Made by a program: the position numbers and the translations under genes | Source of the DNA: OLB16 sp964422415 | Lineage (GTDB): Bacteria > Hinthialibacterota > Hinthialibacteria > OLB16 | Direction of reading: 5' to 3' | Assembly (NCBI GenBank): GCA_964422415.1 | Contig: CAYRBI010000012.1 | Location: 1 to 64,000 of the forward strand | DNA length: 64,000 nucleotides | The notes under the pieces: model-generated | Told to the model about the DNA's origin: nothing | What the model saw: only the letters and a program-made list of their open reading frames with translations | The model's database searches: none | Shown: in pieces, positions 17,004 to 26,334 of the stretch | How the letters are laid out: every line of letters begins with the position of its first letter | Numbering within the stretch: the stretch's first letter is position 1

Positions 17004-17789
17004 ATGAGCGAAACACCCCAGCTCCTGAAAGATCGTACCGCCGTCGTCTTCGGTGTCGCCAACCGGTGGAGTATCGCCTGGGCGGTGGCGAAACGGTTAG
17101 TGGAGGCGGGAGCCAAGGTCTTGATGACTTACCAAGATGATCGTTTCGCCGACAAGGTTCTGGCCTTAGCCGGAGAGGTGCCCAACTGCCAGGCACTCCG
17201 GTGCGACCTTACCAAGCCGGAGGATGTGGATTCCATCTTTTTTGGAATCGAGGAGGAGTGGGGCGGACTGGACATCCTGGTTCACAGTGTGGCTTTCGCC
17301 CTGCGAGAGGATCTGGATGGGCGCTATTCCGACACCAGCGCTGAAGGTTTCCGGATCGCACATGAAATTAGTTCCTACACCCTCTTGGCCGCCGCCCGTG
17401 GAGCGCGTGCACTCATGGAGAAACGCGGAGGCGGCAGCATCATGGCGATGACTTATTATGGCAGCGAGAAGGTCTTCACGAACTACAACATCATGGGGGT
17501 GGCCAAGGCCTCTCTCGAGGCCAATGTCCGCTATCTCGCCGCCGACCTGGGGCCCGATGGAATCCGTGTGAACGCCCTTTCGCCCGGCCCGGTCAGCACC
17601 TCCGCCGCTCGCGGCATTGCGGGCTTCACCTCCATTCTCCAGTATGCCAAGGACCGTGCCCCCCTGCGGCGTAATACCGATACCGAAGAGGTCGCCGATG
17701 CCGCTTTGTTCCTGGCCAGCGACCTCTCACGCGGAATCACCGGCGAGGTGATCTATGTGGATTGCGGGTATCACATCACGGGGATGTGA
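17004..17789 (+). CDS. fabI: enoyl-[acyl-carrier-protein] reductase (NADH)
   Basis: Final reduction step of fatty acid elongation, in the cytoplasm. The 261-residue short-chain dehydrogenase has the FabI-type cofactor loop FGVANRWSIAWA, catalytic Tyr151 and Tyr161 with Lys168 (YNIMGVAK, Tyr-x6-Lys), and the substrate-loop start SPGPVSTSAARGI. The length matches FabI. TAGGAG at about 16989 provides the ribosome site. It stands alone between the pseudopilin genes and an R2 element. The same pathway supplies acyl-ACP for LpxA. Confidence 0.96.
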   Translation: MSETPQLLKDRTAVVFGVANRWSIAWAVAKRLVEAGAKVLMTYQDDRFADKVLALAGEVPNCQALRCDLTKPEDVDSIFFGIEEEWGGLDILVHSVAFALREDLDGRYSDTSAEGFRIAHEISSYTLLAAARGARALMEKRGGGSIMAMTYYGSEKVFTNYNIMGVAKASLEANVRYLAADLGPDGIRVNALSPGPVSTSAARGIAGFTSILQYAKDRAPLRRNTDTEEVADAALFLASDLSRGITGEVIYVDCGYHITGM

Positions 17790-17820
17790 AGATCTGGAGA
17801 AGCAAATCTCCGGCCTTGTA

Positions 17821-17996
17821 GTCTGTTGTTAGCCAGGGGCAAGGCAACGGGGCTCCTACACACTGCCATCATTTTATGCCGCCGCCCCCGGTTCCCGGTG
17901 AAGGGTGTCCTCTCCTCATCTCACACCGGGGGCGGCGGCATTGAATAGTAAGGGAATGATAAGAGAACATTGCCTTGCCCCCGGCTAACAACAGAC
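17821..17996. repeat. dispersed palindromic element R2, full copy
   Basis: A 176-base imperfect palindrome between fabI and the next gene. The outer arms GTCTGTTGTTAGCCAGGGGC (from 17821) and the complementary arm ending at 17996 pair with one mismatch over 24 bases. The inner arms ATGCCGCCGCCCCCGG (from 17875) and CCGGGGGCGGCGGCAT form the second stem. It is the same design as 8460-8633 with diverged loops, so the stems are conserved and the loops are not. Confidence 0.9.
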
Positions 17997-18028
17997 CAAG
18001 GCCAGAAAATATCACTGGTACAATACCA

Positions 18029-19354
18029 ATGGACAACACGACCTCCTCACATTTGGAATGGCTTCTTCTCACTATCGCGGCGGTCTTTCTGGCCTTCGCG
18101 GTCTATTACGAGGCGCAGCTCGATAACGACAAGTCCCGTTTCGCCGCGGTCGAGAGCCTGGTCGAACGCGGGACCTGGGTAATCGATGACAGCCCCTTCT
18201 TCATGAAACCGGCACGCGGGAAGAGACCAGCCACTCCCATCGTGGACCGGGTGGTGATGGAGGAGAAATCTTATTCGACCAAACCGCCAGTAATGACCTT
18301 TCTGATGGCGGGAGAGTATTGGGTATGGAGGAATGTCTTCGGGCTGAGCTTCGCGGATGAGCCGCAACGCGCCTTCCTGGTATGGATGTTAACCTTTACC
18401 ATCACCGCGTTGCCTTTCCTAGCGATTGGCCTGGTGGCACGCAAGGTCTTCCGCTGGTTCATCGAGGATCCCCTTACCCGTGTAGTGGGTTTGTTCATGA
18501 TCCTGGTCTGTAACCAGTTGTGGGGATTCTCACGAACCTTGAACAACCATGTGCCCTCGGCCTTCTTTATGTTCGTGGCGATGACCACCGCCATCGGTCT
18601 GGCGCATGGAAAGCTCACGCCGAAGCCTTGGCTGTTCTCCGTGGCTGGGCTGACCGCTGGGCTTCTCCCCACCTTTGATCTGCCGGGGATGCTTTTCTGT
18701 ATTCCACTGTTCCTTTATCTGCTGTGGTGGTACCCGAAGCAGACATTAACCTGGTTTATGCTAGGAGCGGTCCCGCCATTAGTATTGCACTTCGCGCTCA
18801 CTTACTCGGTCAGCGGCAGCCTGATCCCCATCTACTTGCGGAAAGAACTCTACTCTTATCCTGGTTCTTACTGGGACCAGATGGGAGGGTTCGATGCCTT
18901 GGAGGAGCCGAAGTGGCTCTACTTCTTCCATCTCTCCGTAGGGAGAAAGGGATTGTTCTCGCTGTTCCCGGTCTTGGTGTTACCTTTCGTGTTTGTGTTC
19001 ATGCCCCCGGTGTCCACTGGAAAGGAGGAAGCGAACCACCTACCGGCGTCCAACCTGCGCCGGGAACAGACCGCGCTCTGCCTTCTCACCATCTTGTGGC
19101 TCATTTTCTACACCTTCAGGACCAATAATTATGGCGGCATGTGTTATGGTTTCCGTTGGTTCATGTTCTTCACCCCCTCATTGGCCTTTTTCTCGGTATT
19201 TGCAGTCGACCGGATGAAGGGGCGCTGGGGGTGGGGATTACTGTGCCTTTTAATCGCGGTATCTGTTTATTCGGGTTGGCAGTGCTCAGTGGATCCCTGG
19301 ACAGGGAATGAAGAGTGGCCGACTCGTCTCCTCGGGAAGTGGGTGTTCAAATAA
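18029..19354 (+). CDS. polytopic membrane protein, glycosyltransferase-like (GT-C type)
   Basis: A 441-residue protein with about ten hydrophobic helices and a large periplasmic loop between the first two. The first helix (LLLTIAAVFLAFAVYY) is followed by a soluble stretch with an acidic RFAAVESLVERGTWVIDDSPF segment and MEEKSYSTKPPVMTFLM, which resembles GT-C fold glycosyltransferases of the dolichyl-phosphate-mannose type. This assignment is tentative. The ATG at 18029 is chosen because the region further upstream is the R2 repeat. The next gene starts 3 bases after its stop, so both are surely co-transcribed. Confidence 0.65.
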   Translation: MDNTTSSHLEWLLLTIAAVFLAFAVYYEAQLDNDKSRFAAVESLVERGTWVIDDSPFFMKPARGKRPATPIVDRVVMEEKSYSTKPPVMTFLMAGEYWVWRNVFGLSFADEPQRAFLVWMLTFTITALPFLAIGLVARKVFRWFIEDPLTRVVGLFMILVCNQLWGFSRTLNNHVPSAFFMFVAMTTAIGLAHGKLTPKPWLFSVAGLTAGLLPTFDLPGMLFCIPLFLYLLWWYPKQTLTWFMLGAVPPLVLHFALTYSVSGSLIPIYLRKELYSYPGSYWDQMGGFDALEEPKWLYFFHLSVGRKGLFSLFPVLVLPFVFVFMPPVSTGKEEANHLPASNLRREQTALCLLTILWLIFYTFRTNNYGGMCYGFRWFMFFTPSLAFFSVFAVDRMKGRWGWGLLCLLIAVSVYSGWQCSVDPWTGNEEWPTRLLGKWVFK

Positions 19355-19357
19355 TCC

Positions 19358-20353
19358 ATGCGTGGCTGGAAGTTCTGGCTTGGGATGGTCATCGGGATAG
19401 CCGCCTTGGCTTACTTCTCAAGGGACTTAGAGGTATCAGCCTTCGCGGATTCCTGGCGGCGAGTTCATCTCATACGATATCTGGAGGGGGTATTCTGGTT
19501 CTGTTTCAGTTTCTGGCTACGCTGTCCACGCTGGAGGATTCTCGCTGAAGGTCTGGGTGAGATCCCTTTCTCCCTTCTTTCCAAATCGTTCTTTGTGGGA
19601 ATGTTGGCGAACCGGGTGCTTCCCGCCCGGCTGGGTGAGGTCACGCGCTGCGTGCTGATCAAGAAGCATTGTCCGGTTTCATTGGTGGGGCTACTCACCA
19701 CGGTGGCGGTCGAGAAGGCTTTTGATGGCATGGCTCTCCTGGCCGTGTCGGTTCTCGCGTTTGCTTCTATACCACCGGGAGACTTGCCCGCTGGAATCGG
19801 AACCTTTCTGGAGACCCACCGGACCAAGGTGGTCGCAAGCGCGCTTGGTTTTCCGCTGGTCTTGGTGCTTCTGTCGGGGGCATTGCCCTGGCTGGACAGG
19901 AAGTTTTGGCAATACAAGGCCCATGCCTGGCATGGCCACTTCAGCCGTACACTGAACTCGGTCTTCGATGGCCTGGGGGTGATGCGCAAGGGGTGGGAAT
20001 CATTCCTGGCCGCCACATTGACCGCTTTGGTGTGGGCCACCCTAGCGCGTTCATCCAACTGCGCGATCCTCTCCTTCGGGTGGGATCTACCCCCCTCCTC
20101 GGGAGTGGTGCTGTGCGCTGCCATCGGGCTGGCGGTGACCGTACCCCAAGCCCCGAGCTTCGTGGGAGTCTACCAGGTCGCGGTACAGTGGACTTTGGTA
20201 GGGCTTTATGCGGTCCCATTGCAGGAGGCCAAGGCCTTCGCGGTGGCCATCTGGGTAATGCAGATGATCCCGGTGGGAATCATCGGGTTCGTATGCCTGA
20301 GGATGCTGGGGACCAGCCTCAGCGAAGCACAAGAAATCCGTACGGAAGACTAG
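19358..20353 (+). CDS. lysylphosphatidylglycerol synthase-type/UPF0104 flippase-like membrane protein
   Basis: A 331-residue polytopic inner-membrane protein matching the LPG_synthase_TM (UPF0104) family. Seen: several hydrophobic helices, the conserved PARLGEVTRCVLIKK segment near residue 89, VAVEKAFDGMALL, and PQAPSFVGVYQ near the C-terminus. Family members are thought to flip or help transfer lipid-linked compounds and are often found with glycosyltransferases, as here with the GT-C-like neighbour. The substrate is unknown. No soluble synthase domain is attached. Confidence 0.85.
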   Translation: MRGWKFWLGMVIGIAALAYFSRDLEVSAFADSWRRVHLIRYLEGVFWFCFSFWLRCPRWRILAEGLGEIPFSLLSKSFFVGMLANRVLPARLGEVTRCVLIKKHCPVSLVGLLTTVAVEKAFDGMALLAVSVLAFASIPPGDLPAGIGTFLETHRTKVVASALGFPLVLVLLSGALPWLDRKFWQYKAHAWHGHFSRTLNSVFDGLGVMRKGWESFLAATLTALVWATLARSSNCAILSFGWDLPPSSGVVLCAAIGLAVTVPQAPSFVGVYQVAVQWTLVGLYAVPLQEAKAFAVAIWVMQMIPVGIIGFVCLRMLGTSLSEAQEIRTED

Positions 20354-20761
20354 GGATGACTTACCCCTATACAGATTCCGCAGTTTTCGCGACGACTTGG
20401 GAACTCTTACCCGTAACACCGCCCGTTTCGGAGAACAATCCAGTACCACCACCCATTCAACGGAGACAATCCATGATCCTCTACAACCTCCTCATCTCTT
20501 CAGTCTCCATGGATACCTACACTCCTTGACCCACCGGGACCACCCCCACTGATCTGTACAATGGCCCGCACATCAAGGTGATGTTCCATCGGCAGTCTTA
20601 ACCTGATGGTGCCCTTTCTACAGAACGAGGCTCCGAGTAGAATGATGGACTTCAACGTTATCTGTGAAAAAGAGAGTATTCAGACCAGATTATACGAAGA
20701 TATAAAAAAAAGTTGTCATACACCACCGATGAGATTCGTATCAACTCTGAAAGGTCTTCAT
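20354..20761 (+). other. intergenic region without recognised features
   Basis: About 400 bases between the flippase-like gene and the SUMF1-type gene. I see no RNA gene, no repeat and no clear terminator. The frame of the next gene is open back to 20606, but the residues before 20762 do not look like protein. Promoter elements for the next gene are presumably here and cannot be assigned. Confidence 0.5.
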
Positions 20762-23461
20762 ATGAAACAGATCACTACTCTACTGACTGCCATGCTTGTC
20801 TGTACCGCCACTGGATTCACACAACCCAATGGTGTTGGAGATATTCCCCTGGCCCATCCGGACGCACCGGAAATTGCGAGTGTCACTATTCCCGCTGGAG
20901 AATTTCTCATGGGGACGGGCGATACCAATGACTCCGATATTGGTCCTCAACATCGAGTCTGGTTGGATGAGTATCGAATTGGGAAATATGAGGTAACTTG
21001 GGGAGAATACCAGAAATTCATTGATGCGGGTGGATATAAGGAATTGAAAACGACCGCCCCGGATGCCAAGCATGGCTATTGGAGCAGAAGGGGGGTTTTT
21101 CATGCAGAACAGATCGCTTGGTACACCAATGAATCGGAATCCCTAACCGCGATTGTATCTCCACGTTGGACTACCGATGGGAATGGGCCAAGTGGGCTAA
21201 GCAGTGTGGGAAAATGGCCTCCTGATCCCAGGGATCCAGTGGTGGGTATTTCGCGTTGGGAAGCAGAGGCTTTCTGCCGGTTTGTGGGCGGCCGACTACC
21301 GACTGAAGCCGAATGGGAAAAAGCGGCCTGTTGGGCTCCTGGCGCCACCCAACCCCGGACTTATCCCTGGGGTGATAGTTCGACCATTGTCTGTAATGCA
21401 AGCTCAATCCTCGCCACCGTCGATTCCCCCACCTACGCCAAGGATGTGAGTGGCTATGGTGTGTATGGTATGGGTGGCAATGTCTCTGAATTTGTAGCGG
21501 ACATGTATGATGCCGATTTTTATGCGCAAGGGCCGGGAGCCAAGCAAATCTGGAAATCACCCTTTAATTTTCAAGCCAGACGGTTGGATTATGTGGATAT
21601 AGTCACCAATGATGTTCCCAAGGAATGGGTGGTACGTGGTGGCAATTGCTGGCGGTCATCTCGGGATAATAAATATTTTAAGTGTGTCTTCCGTACCAAA
21701 GAAACCATGTTTCAACGGCACCAGTTCTTTGGATTTCGAGTCGCATGGGACCAAACGATTGATTCGAGTACGCCAGTGGTAAGAACTGCCCGGATTGGAT
21801 CGGCGGTCCATATTCCAGCGGGGACATATGTGATGGGCCACTCGGCCAATATGCCCTCCGACGTGGGAGCGGGTACGAATGAGAATCCTCAACACTCGGT
21901 TTGTCTTAAGGAATTCTGGATCGGCACCTATGAAGTGACTTGGTATGAATACAAGAAATACATGGAGCTTGGTGGATATGGTGTCGCGGGAAAAACACGC
22001 CCCGCATGGTGGAGTGAAAGAGGGTGGCAATGGCGGCAAATTCCTCCGGGAGGTTCATCCAATTATTCGGATGCTGTGGAGAAGCCAATAATCATGGGAA
22101 TTACACGGCCAACCCTGGGTTACAGCAATGAACCCAATTGCAAGCCCTTGTGGAAGGGGCCATGGCTGGAGGATGGTGAATGGTCTTCGCCACCTGATGA
22201 CCACCCCGTTTCAGGGTTAAGCTGGTATGAAGCCGAGGCTTATTGTGCATTTGTTGGCGGAAGGCTTCCTCTCGAGGCGGAATGGGAGACCGCCGCATCC
22301 TGGAATCCTGATATACCCGGACCCATGCAATTTACGTGGGGAAATTCCTGGGAATTCCAAAAAGAAACACAATACGGAAATTGGAGTGATGATTGGAAAT
22401 ATCCAGGTCTACAAACATCTCCCGTGGGAATGTACCCCGAAGGGAAGAGCCCACTGGGATGTTTTGACATGAGTGGAAATGTCTTTGAGTGGTGTGCGGA
22501 TTATTACAATGCCAATTCTTATTCCAGTCATAGCTCGGAGTGTGGTGGTAATATCACCACACCTGAAGACATGAAAATCAAGTATATCGATCCCGATCAT
22601 GTTGGGTATACTCCCACCCCTTACGTACGGGCTATTCGAGGAGGTGGGTTTGATCCTGGATTTAATGGTATGTTCGGACAACGAGCCCGGACAAGGACGA
22701 TTAATTTTGATGGAGCCGAGGGATTCCGGTCTTTTACATATGGTGTGCGTGTGGTTTGGGATAAAAATCCAGAAGACATCGCCAATGCACAAGCGGTCCG
22801 CCCACCAGAATCCATTGTGGTGAACCAGAATACCCCCGCGAAAGTGACAGGCCCGGATTCCATTTCCAAAAGTATTCTGGTGCTAAAGAATGAGATCAAA
22901 GAAGAAGGGGTGATTGATACTCCTGGGAGGGAGTATGTGTACCGGTTGGATGCTCCGGAAGGAACATGGGTGAGAATTGATCTGGATGCCAATGATAGTA
23001 TTTCCGACAAGGGCACTGTTTCTCCGTTGGATGCGGTCATTGAGGTCTGGCAGGATGATTATTCAGTGCCCGTCCGCATCTATGACGATGCCTCGGATGT
23101 CCTTAATTCAAAAGGTGATCGTCCTTATTACTTGGATCCCCCAGCCTTTCAACATGTCATCCCCCCAGAGGGTCACTTTTCTGTCAAAGTCCGTGCTTAC
23201 GAGTGGCCAGCGGAAGGGAGCCAGGCTGAGATTCCGGATGGAGAAAGATCCTATTACGGGAATGGCTATACCTTTACTCTCACAATTTCAGCGGTTGGAA
23301 TTGAGTGTTGTGACATGAGTGATGATAGGCGGGTCGGTCATAATGATATAATCGATTTCTTGGACCAATACAAGAAACAAGATCATGACCAGAATCAAAT
23401 GAACTTGTTTTCATTGGAGATTTTATGGAATGATTTTGGGAAGTGTGTACAAGAGAAATGA
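20762..23461 (+). CDS. secreted protein with two SUMF1/FGE-fold domains and a C-terminal tail domain
   Basis: An 899-residue exported protein. Signal peptide MKQITTLLTAMLVCTATGF; SUMF1-like domain 1 at about residues 35-340 (IPAGEFLMGTGDTNDSD, RLPTEAEWEKAA, GNVSEFVADMYD, RGGNCWRSSRDN); domain 2 at about 345-675 (IPAGTYVMGHS, RLPLEAEWETAA, GNVFEWCADYYN, RGGGFDPGF). A beta-sandwich resembling a pre-peptidase C-terminal domain follows (about 710-840), then a Cys-containing dockerin-like tail (DDRRVGHNDIIDFL...NLFSLEILWNDF). Both domains end GFRVAW or GVRVVW where catalytic formylglycine-generating enzymes have Cys, so they are probably binding or structural domains. The ATG at 20762 is preferred because a signal peptide follows it directly. 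Confidence 0.85.
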   Translation: MKQITTLLTAMLVCTATGFTQPNGVGDIPLAHPDAPEIASVTIPAGEFLMGTGDTNDSDIGPQHRVWLDEYRIGKYEVTWGEYQKFIDAGGYKELKTTAPDAKHGYWSRRGVFHAEQIAWYTNESESLTAIVSPRWTTDGNGPSGLSSVGKWPPDPRDPVVGISRWEAEAFCRFVGGRLPTEAEWEKAACWAPGATQPRTYPWGDSSTIVCNASSILATVDSPTYAKDVSGYGVYGMGGNVSEFVADMYDADFYAQGPGAKQIWKSPFNFQARRLDYVDIVTNDVPKEWVVRGGNCWRSSRDNKYFKCVFRTKETMFQRHQFFGFRVAWDQTIDSSTPVVRTARIGSAVHIPAGTYVMGHSANMPSDVGAGTNENPQHSVCLKEFWIGTYEVTWYEYKKYMELGGYGVAGKTRPAWWSERGWQWRQIPPGGSSNYSDAVEKPIIMGITRPTLGYSNEPNCKPLWKGPWLEDGEWSSPPDDHPVSGLSWYEAEAYCAFVGGRLPLEAEWETAASWNPDIPGPMQFTWGNSWEFQKETQYGNWSDDWKYPGLQTSPVGMYPEGKSPLGCFDMSGNVFEWCADYYNANSYSSHSSECGGNITTPEDMKIKYIDPDHVGYTPTPYVRAIRGGGFDPGFNGMFGQRARTRTINFDGAEGFRSFTYGVRVVWDKNPEDIANAQAVRPPESIVVNQNTPAKVTGPDSISKSILVLKNEIKEEGVIDTPGREYVYRLDAPEGTWVRIDLDANDSISDKGTVSPLDAVIEVWQDDYSVPVRIYDDASDVLNSKGDRPYYLDPPAFQHVIPPEGHFSVKVRAYEWPAEGSQAEIPDGERSYYGNGYTFTLTISAVGIECCDMSDDRRVGHNDIIDFLDQYKKQDHDQNQMNLFSLEILWNDFGKCVQEK

Positions 23462-23927
23462 CCTGGATACACACATGTGGTGCGGACAGAGGGGATACCT
23501 GAAAAAAGCTGAGTATGACCCGAGCTACCGGCCCGGTGGAAGTAGACAAAGTTAGAGAGCCACCCTGGAACTGCGAAGTCGGCTTCAGGGTAATGCTTCC
23601 TTATCGACAGACTACCAGCGCAAAATGTTTACTCTCCCGCTGATCCCCCATATTGCTTCTACAAAGAGGCTCAGACAGGTGTTGGGATAGGGTATGGTTG
23701 ATATCCTCGCCACAATCCCATAGAGTGTTCGTGTCTGGAAGTCGTGCTCAGGATAAAGGTCTCCAGGAACAAGCGGAATCCGCAAGGTGGACGTTTCACT
23801 GGAAATATACCGGCGGCCAAGCGGAGAAATGGGATGATACTGGAGATCTGTGCTTTGCATTATCTCACTTCCATAATCCCTTGTTGACTCGCGAGCTGTC
23901 CGGACAGACCCCTAAAGGAGTATTAAC
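23462..23927. other. intergenic region without recognised features
   Basis: About 466 bases after the SUMF1-type gene. Reading all frames gives only short, compositionally unconvincing frames. No tRNA, repeat copy or palindromic operator was found. AAAGGAG at about 23913 serves the DUF1844 gene. Divergence from housekeeping composition suggests it may hold decayed sequence. Confidence 0.5.
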
Positions 23928-24356
23928 ATGGTGGAAGAACTCAGGCCCGGTGCCGGGCAGCAGAATGAAGAGGAAGAAGAGGCGGCGGGTCTCTCGTTCC
24001 TGGATGTGGTCTCGATCTTCTTCAACCAAGGGGCCATGTCTCTAGGCGCCGCGCCCCATCCCATGACCGGGAAGGCTTTCATCAGCTTCGAGGGGGCCCA
24101 GGAGTGCATCGATATCCTTGAGGTTCTCAAGGAAAAGACCACGGGGAACCTCTCTGAGGAAGAGGATCATGTCCTCACCCGTTTGATCGATGAGCTCAAG
24201 ATGGCCTTTGTTCACACCCTGCGTGATCCCAAGGTCCGCGAGATGATGGAGAAGGCTCAAGCGGAGGCCCAAGGCCAGGAGCCGGGGCGGATTATCACCC
24301 CAGATGGACGTCCAGCTTCCACGGCTCAAGACGGACCCCGGATTATCATTCCCTAA
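23928..24356 (+). CDS. DUF1844 protein
   Basis: A 142-residue soluble protein. The family pattern is visible: an acidic N-terminus, FLDVVSIFFNQGAMSLG, a Pro-rich turn, and ECIDILEVLKEKTTGNLSEEE followed by a helix ending ELKMAFV. DUF1844 proteins have no established biochemical role. The C-terminal tail after residue 105 is Gln/Glu-rich and family-variable. It is the first gene of a tight rightward cluster (DUF1844, dtd, comEA-like, RDD, xseA) with spacings of 11, 18 and 2 bases and one overlap. Good ribosome site AAAGGAG. Confidence 0.85.
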   Translation: MVEELRPGAGQQNEEEEEAAGLSFLDVVSIFFNQGAMSLGAAPHPMTGKAFISFEGAQECIDILEVLKEKTTGNLSEEEDHVLTRLIDELKMAFVHTLRDPKVREMMEKAQAEAQGQEPGRIITPDGRPASTAQDGPRIIIP

Positions 24357-24367
24357 GTACCATCTCC

Positions 24368-24820
24368 ATGCGTGCTGTCATCCAGCGGGTGAAGTCCGCC
24401 AGTGTGTCAGTCGAGGGTGAGACTACCGGCCAGATCGCAAAGGGATTCTGCATCCTCCTTGGGATCCACCGCGAAGATACACCGGAAGACCTGGAATGGA
24501 TGATCTCGAAGATCACCCAGCTGCGTGTGTTTGAGGATGAGGAGGGAAAAATGAATCTCTCACTTCTCGAGACCGGTGGTGCAGCCCTGGTGGTCTCGCA
24601 GTTCACTCTGTATGCCGACTGCCGCAAGGGACGCCGTCCCGGTTTTGTGGATGCGGCCCGTCCAGAACAGGCCATCCCGCTGTATGAGGCCTTCTGCCAA
24701 CGTCTCCGGATAGAGGGGATTCCTGTCGCCACTGGAATTTTCGGTGCAAAAATGGCAGTTTCCCTGGTGAATGATGGCCCAGTCACGGTCATAATAGATT
24801 CTCCATCTAAAAACGCCTGA
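24368..24820 (+). CDS. dtd: D-aminoacyl-tRNA deacylase
   Basis: A 150-residue cytoplasmic enzyme that hydrolyses D-amino acids from tRNA. The substrate-site motifs SQFTLYADCRKGRRPGF (residues about 79-95) and NDGPVTVIIDS (about 137-147) are both present, and the N-terminus MRAVIQRVKSASVSV is standard. The length matches bacterial DTD. It sits 11 bases after DUF1844 and 18 before the comEA-like gene, a common context for housekeeping clusters. Confidence 0.97.
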   Translation: MRAVIQRVKSASVSVEGETTGQIAKGFCILLGIHREDTPEDLEWMISKITQLRVFEDEEGKMNLSLLETGGAALVVSQFTLYADCRKGRRPGFVDAARPEQAIPLYEAFCQRLRIEGIPVATGIFGAKMAVSLVNDGPVTVIIDSPSKNA

Positions 24821-24838
24821 CATCAGGGGTGTCCGTCC

Positions 24839-25570
24839 ATGGACTCCATCGAGCCGCATGATGTGGCTCCCGATCCAGAACCGGAGAAGCTGCGCTTCTG
24901 TCTGGAGAGGATCGAGGCCGCCCTCATTGTCCTCCTGCTGGCGCTGATCGCGGCGGGGAATCTCATCCCGCGTATCTTGCCCGGAAGACCCAACTACCCG
25001 ATCTCGGTACTCCACTCTGAAAGCAATTCGTTCCTAGCTCCCATCGACTGGACCGCTACCCCCATTCCCCCCACGGTCATTCGTCACGATCTGAACACAG
25101 CTACCCGGGCGGACCTGATTGAGCTGCCAGGGATTGGCCCCTCGCTGGCCGACAGTATCTTGGCTTACCGGGAGCAACACGGGCCTTTTCAGAGGGTTGA
25201 GGATTTGGATCTGGTTACCGGAGTAGGGCCCCGTAAACTCGAATCGGTCCGTCAGTTCCTTTCTGTCACGGATGTTGGTGAAAGCACACCAACGATTTCC
25301 GCTCCCGCTCCCACCCCCCTTACCATGGCGCTCGTGACCCCGGTCCCGATGGTTCTGAAATCGGCTTCCATGATGGGACGCTTGAACCTAAACACCGCCA
25401 CCCTGGAACAACTCGTGAGCTTGCCTGGCATCGGTGAGACCTATGCGAAGCGTATTCTGGAAAGGAGGAGGCAGCTGGGACGCTTCCGCACCTGGGCTGA
25501 TATCTCCTCGGTTCCTGGGGTTGGTCCTAAACGTCTGGAAAACATCCAACGCTACGCTACAATCCAGTAG
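24839..25570 (+). CDS. ComEA-like protein with two helix-hairpin-helix domains
   Basis: A 243-residue protein with a single membrane segment (ALIVLLLALIAAGNLIPRI) near residues 28-46 and two copies of the ComEA HhH module. Copy 1: DLIELPGIGPSLADSILAYR with VTGVGPRKLES. Copy 2: LVSLPGIGETYAKRILERRR with VPGVGPKRLEN. The modules are separated by a Pro/Thr/Ala linker. HhH domains bind DNA backbone nonspecifically; ComEA-type proteins do this at the outer face of the inner membrane during DNA uptake. ComEC is not adjacent. The doubling of the domain is less usual than a single copy. Confidence 0.9.
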   Translation: MDSIEPHDVAPDPEPEKLRFCLERIEAALIVLLLALIAAGNLIPRILPGRPNYPISVLHSESNSFLAPIDWTATPIPPTVIRHDLNTATRADLIELPGIGPSLADSILAYREQHGPFQRVEDLDLVTGVGPRKLESVRQFLSVTDVGESTPTISAPAPTPLTMALVTPVPMVLKSASMMGRLNLNTATLEQLVSLPGIGETYAKRILERRRQLGRFRTWADISSVPGVGPKRLENIQRYATIQ

Positions 25571-25572
25571 CT

Positions 25573-26334
25573 ATGTCGAAGAAAATGGATTTGAAAAATC
25601 GTGAGTTGCAAGAGATCCTAGAGGCCGAACGCCTGGCGATCTATGCCGTGCTTTCTCAAGAGAATGGGGCCGAGGAGAAATGGGATGCCGACATGGAGGC
25701 GGCGGCGGTATTAACTCCGACTCCAGACCGTGTGGACCGTTTCCCGCACCCCATCCCCCTAGCTGGCCTGGATGCCCCGCTCAGTTGGCGGATCAAGTCG
25801 CGCTTGTTTGATTACTTCATTGTGTTCATGCCCCTGTTCTTGTTGGATGGGCTTTTCCACCTGACCAATGTCACCCGTTTCTTCCTGGGAGATCTTGGGT
25901 TGAAGGCGGAGGGGTATGACTTCATCGTGTCCCTGTCTCCAGGCTCCTGGCATGTCTTCGTGGCCCAACCCACCGCATTGATGAAGATCCTCCTTTTTGT
26001 TGTGCTCGTGCTCTTCATCTACCGCTTCGTCATGTATTACTTCGCCCGCCGGACCCTCGGTCAGCTGGTTACGGGGACTATGCTCACCAACCATGAGGGA
26101 CGATATCCAACCACAACTTCCCGTATGATCAAGGCAGTGACCACCACCCTCGCCGACGCGGTTGTCATTGGCACTGTATTCGATCTGTTGTTCTATCTCG
26201 TGGTCCGTCCCCGGATGACGGCCACCGATGCGGTATCCGGGATTCGTGCGGTGCGGCACCATGACTGGGCTAGACTCACCACGCGCCTACTGGACCGGAT
26301 GATTAACATCCGCAGGGAAGGGTTGAAGTCTTGA
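25573..26334 (+). CDS. RDD-family membrane protein
   Basis: A 253-residue protein with an acidic soluble N-terminus of about 75 residues and four hydrophobic segments. The RDD-type start is at SWRIKSRLFDYFIVFMPLFL, where Arg and Asp-Tyr replace the eponymous residues, and TLGQLVTGTMLTN is the second conserved region. The family's function is unsettled, with ion transport proposed for some members. It begins 2 bases after the comEA-like gene and overlaps xseA by four bases. A second, unrelated RDD gene is at 57715. Confidence 0.75.
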   Translation: MSKKMDLKNRELQEILEAERLAIYAVLSQENGAEEKWDADMEAAAVLTPTPDRVDRFPHPIPLAGLDAPLSWRIKSRLFDYFIVFMPLFLLDGLFHLTNVTRFFLGDLGLKAEGYDFIVSLSPGSWHVFVAQPTALMKILLFVVLVLFIYRFVMYYFARRTLGQLVTGTMLTNHEGRYPTTTSRMIKAVTTTLADAVVIGTVFDLLFYLVVRPRMTATDAVSGIRAVRHHDWARLTTRLLDRMINIRREGLKS

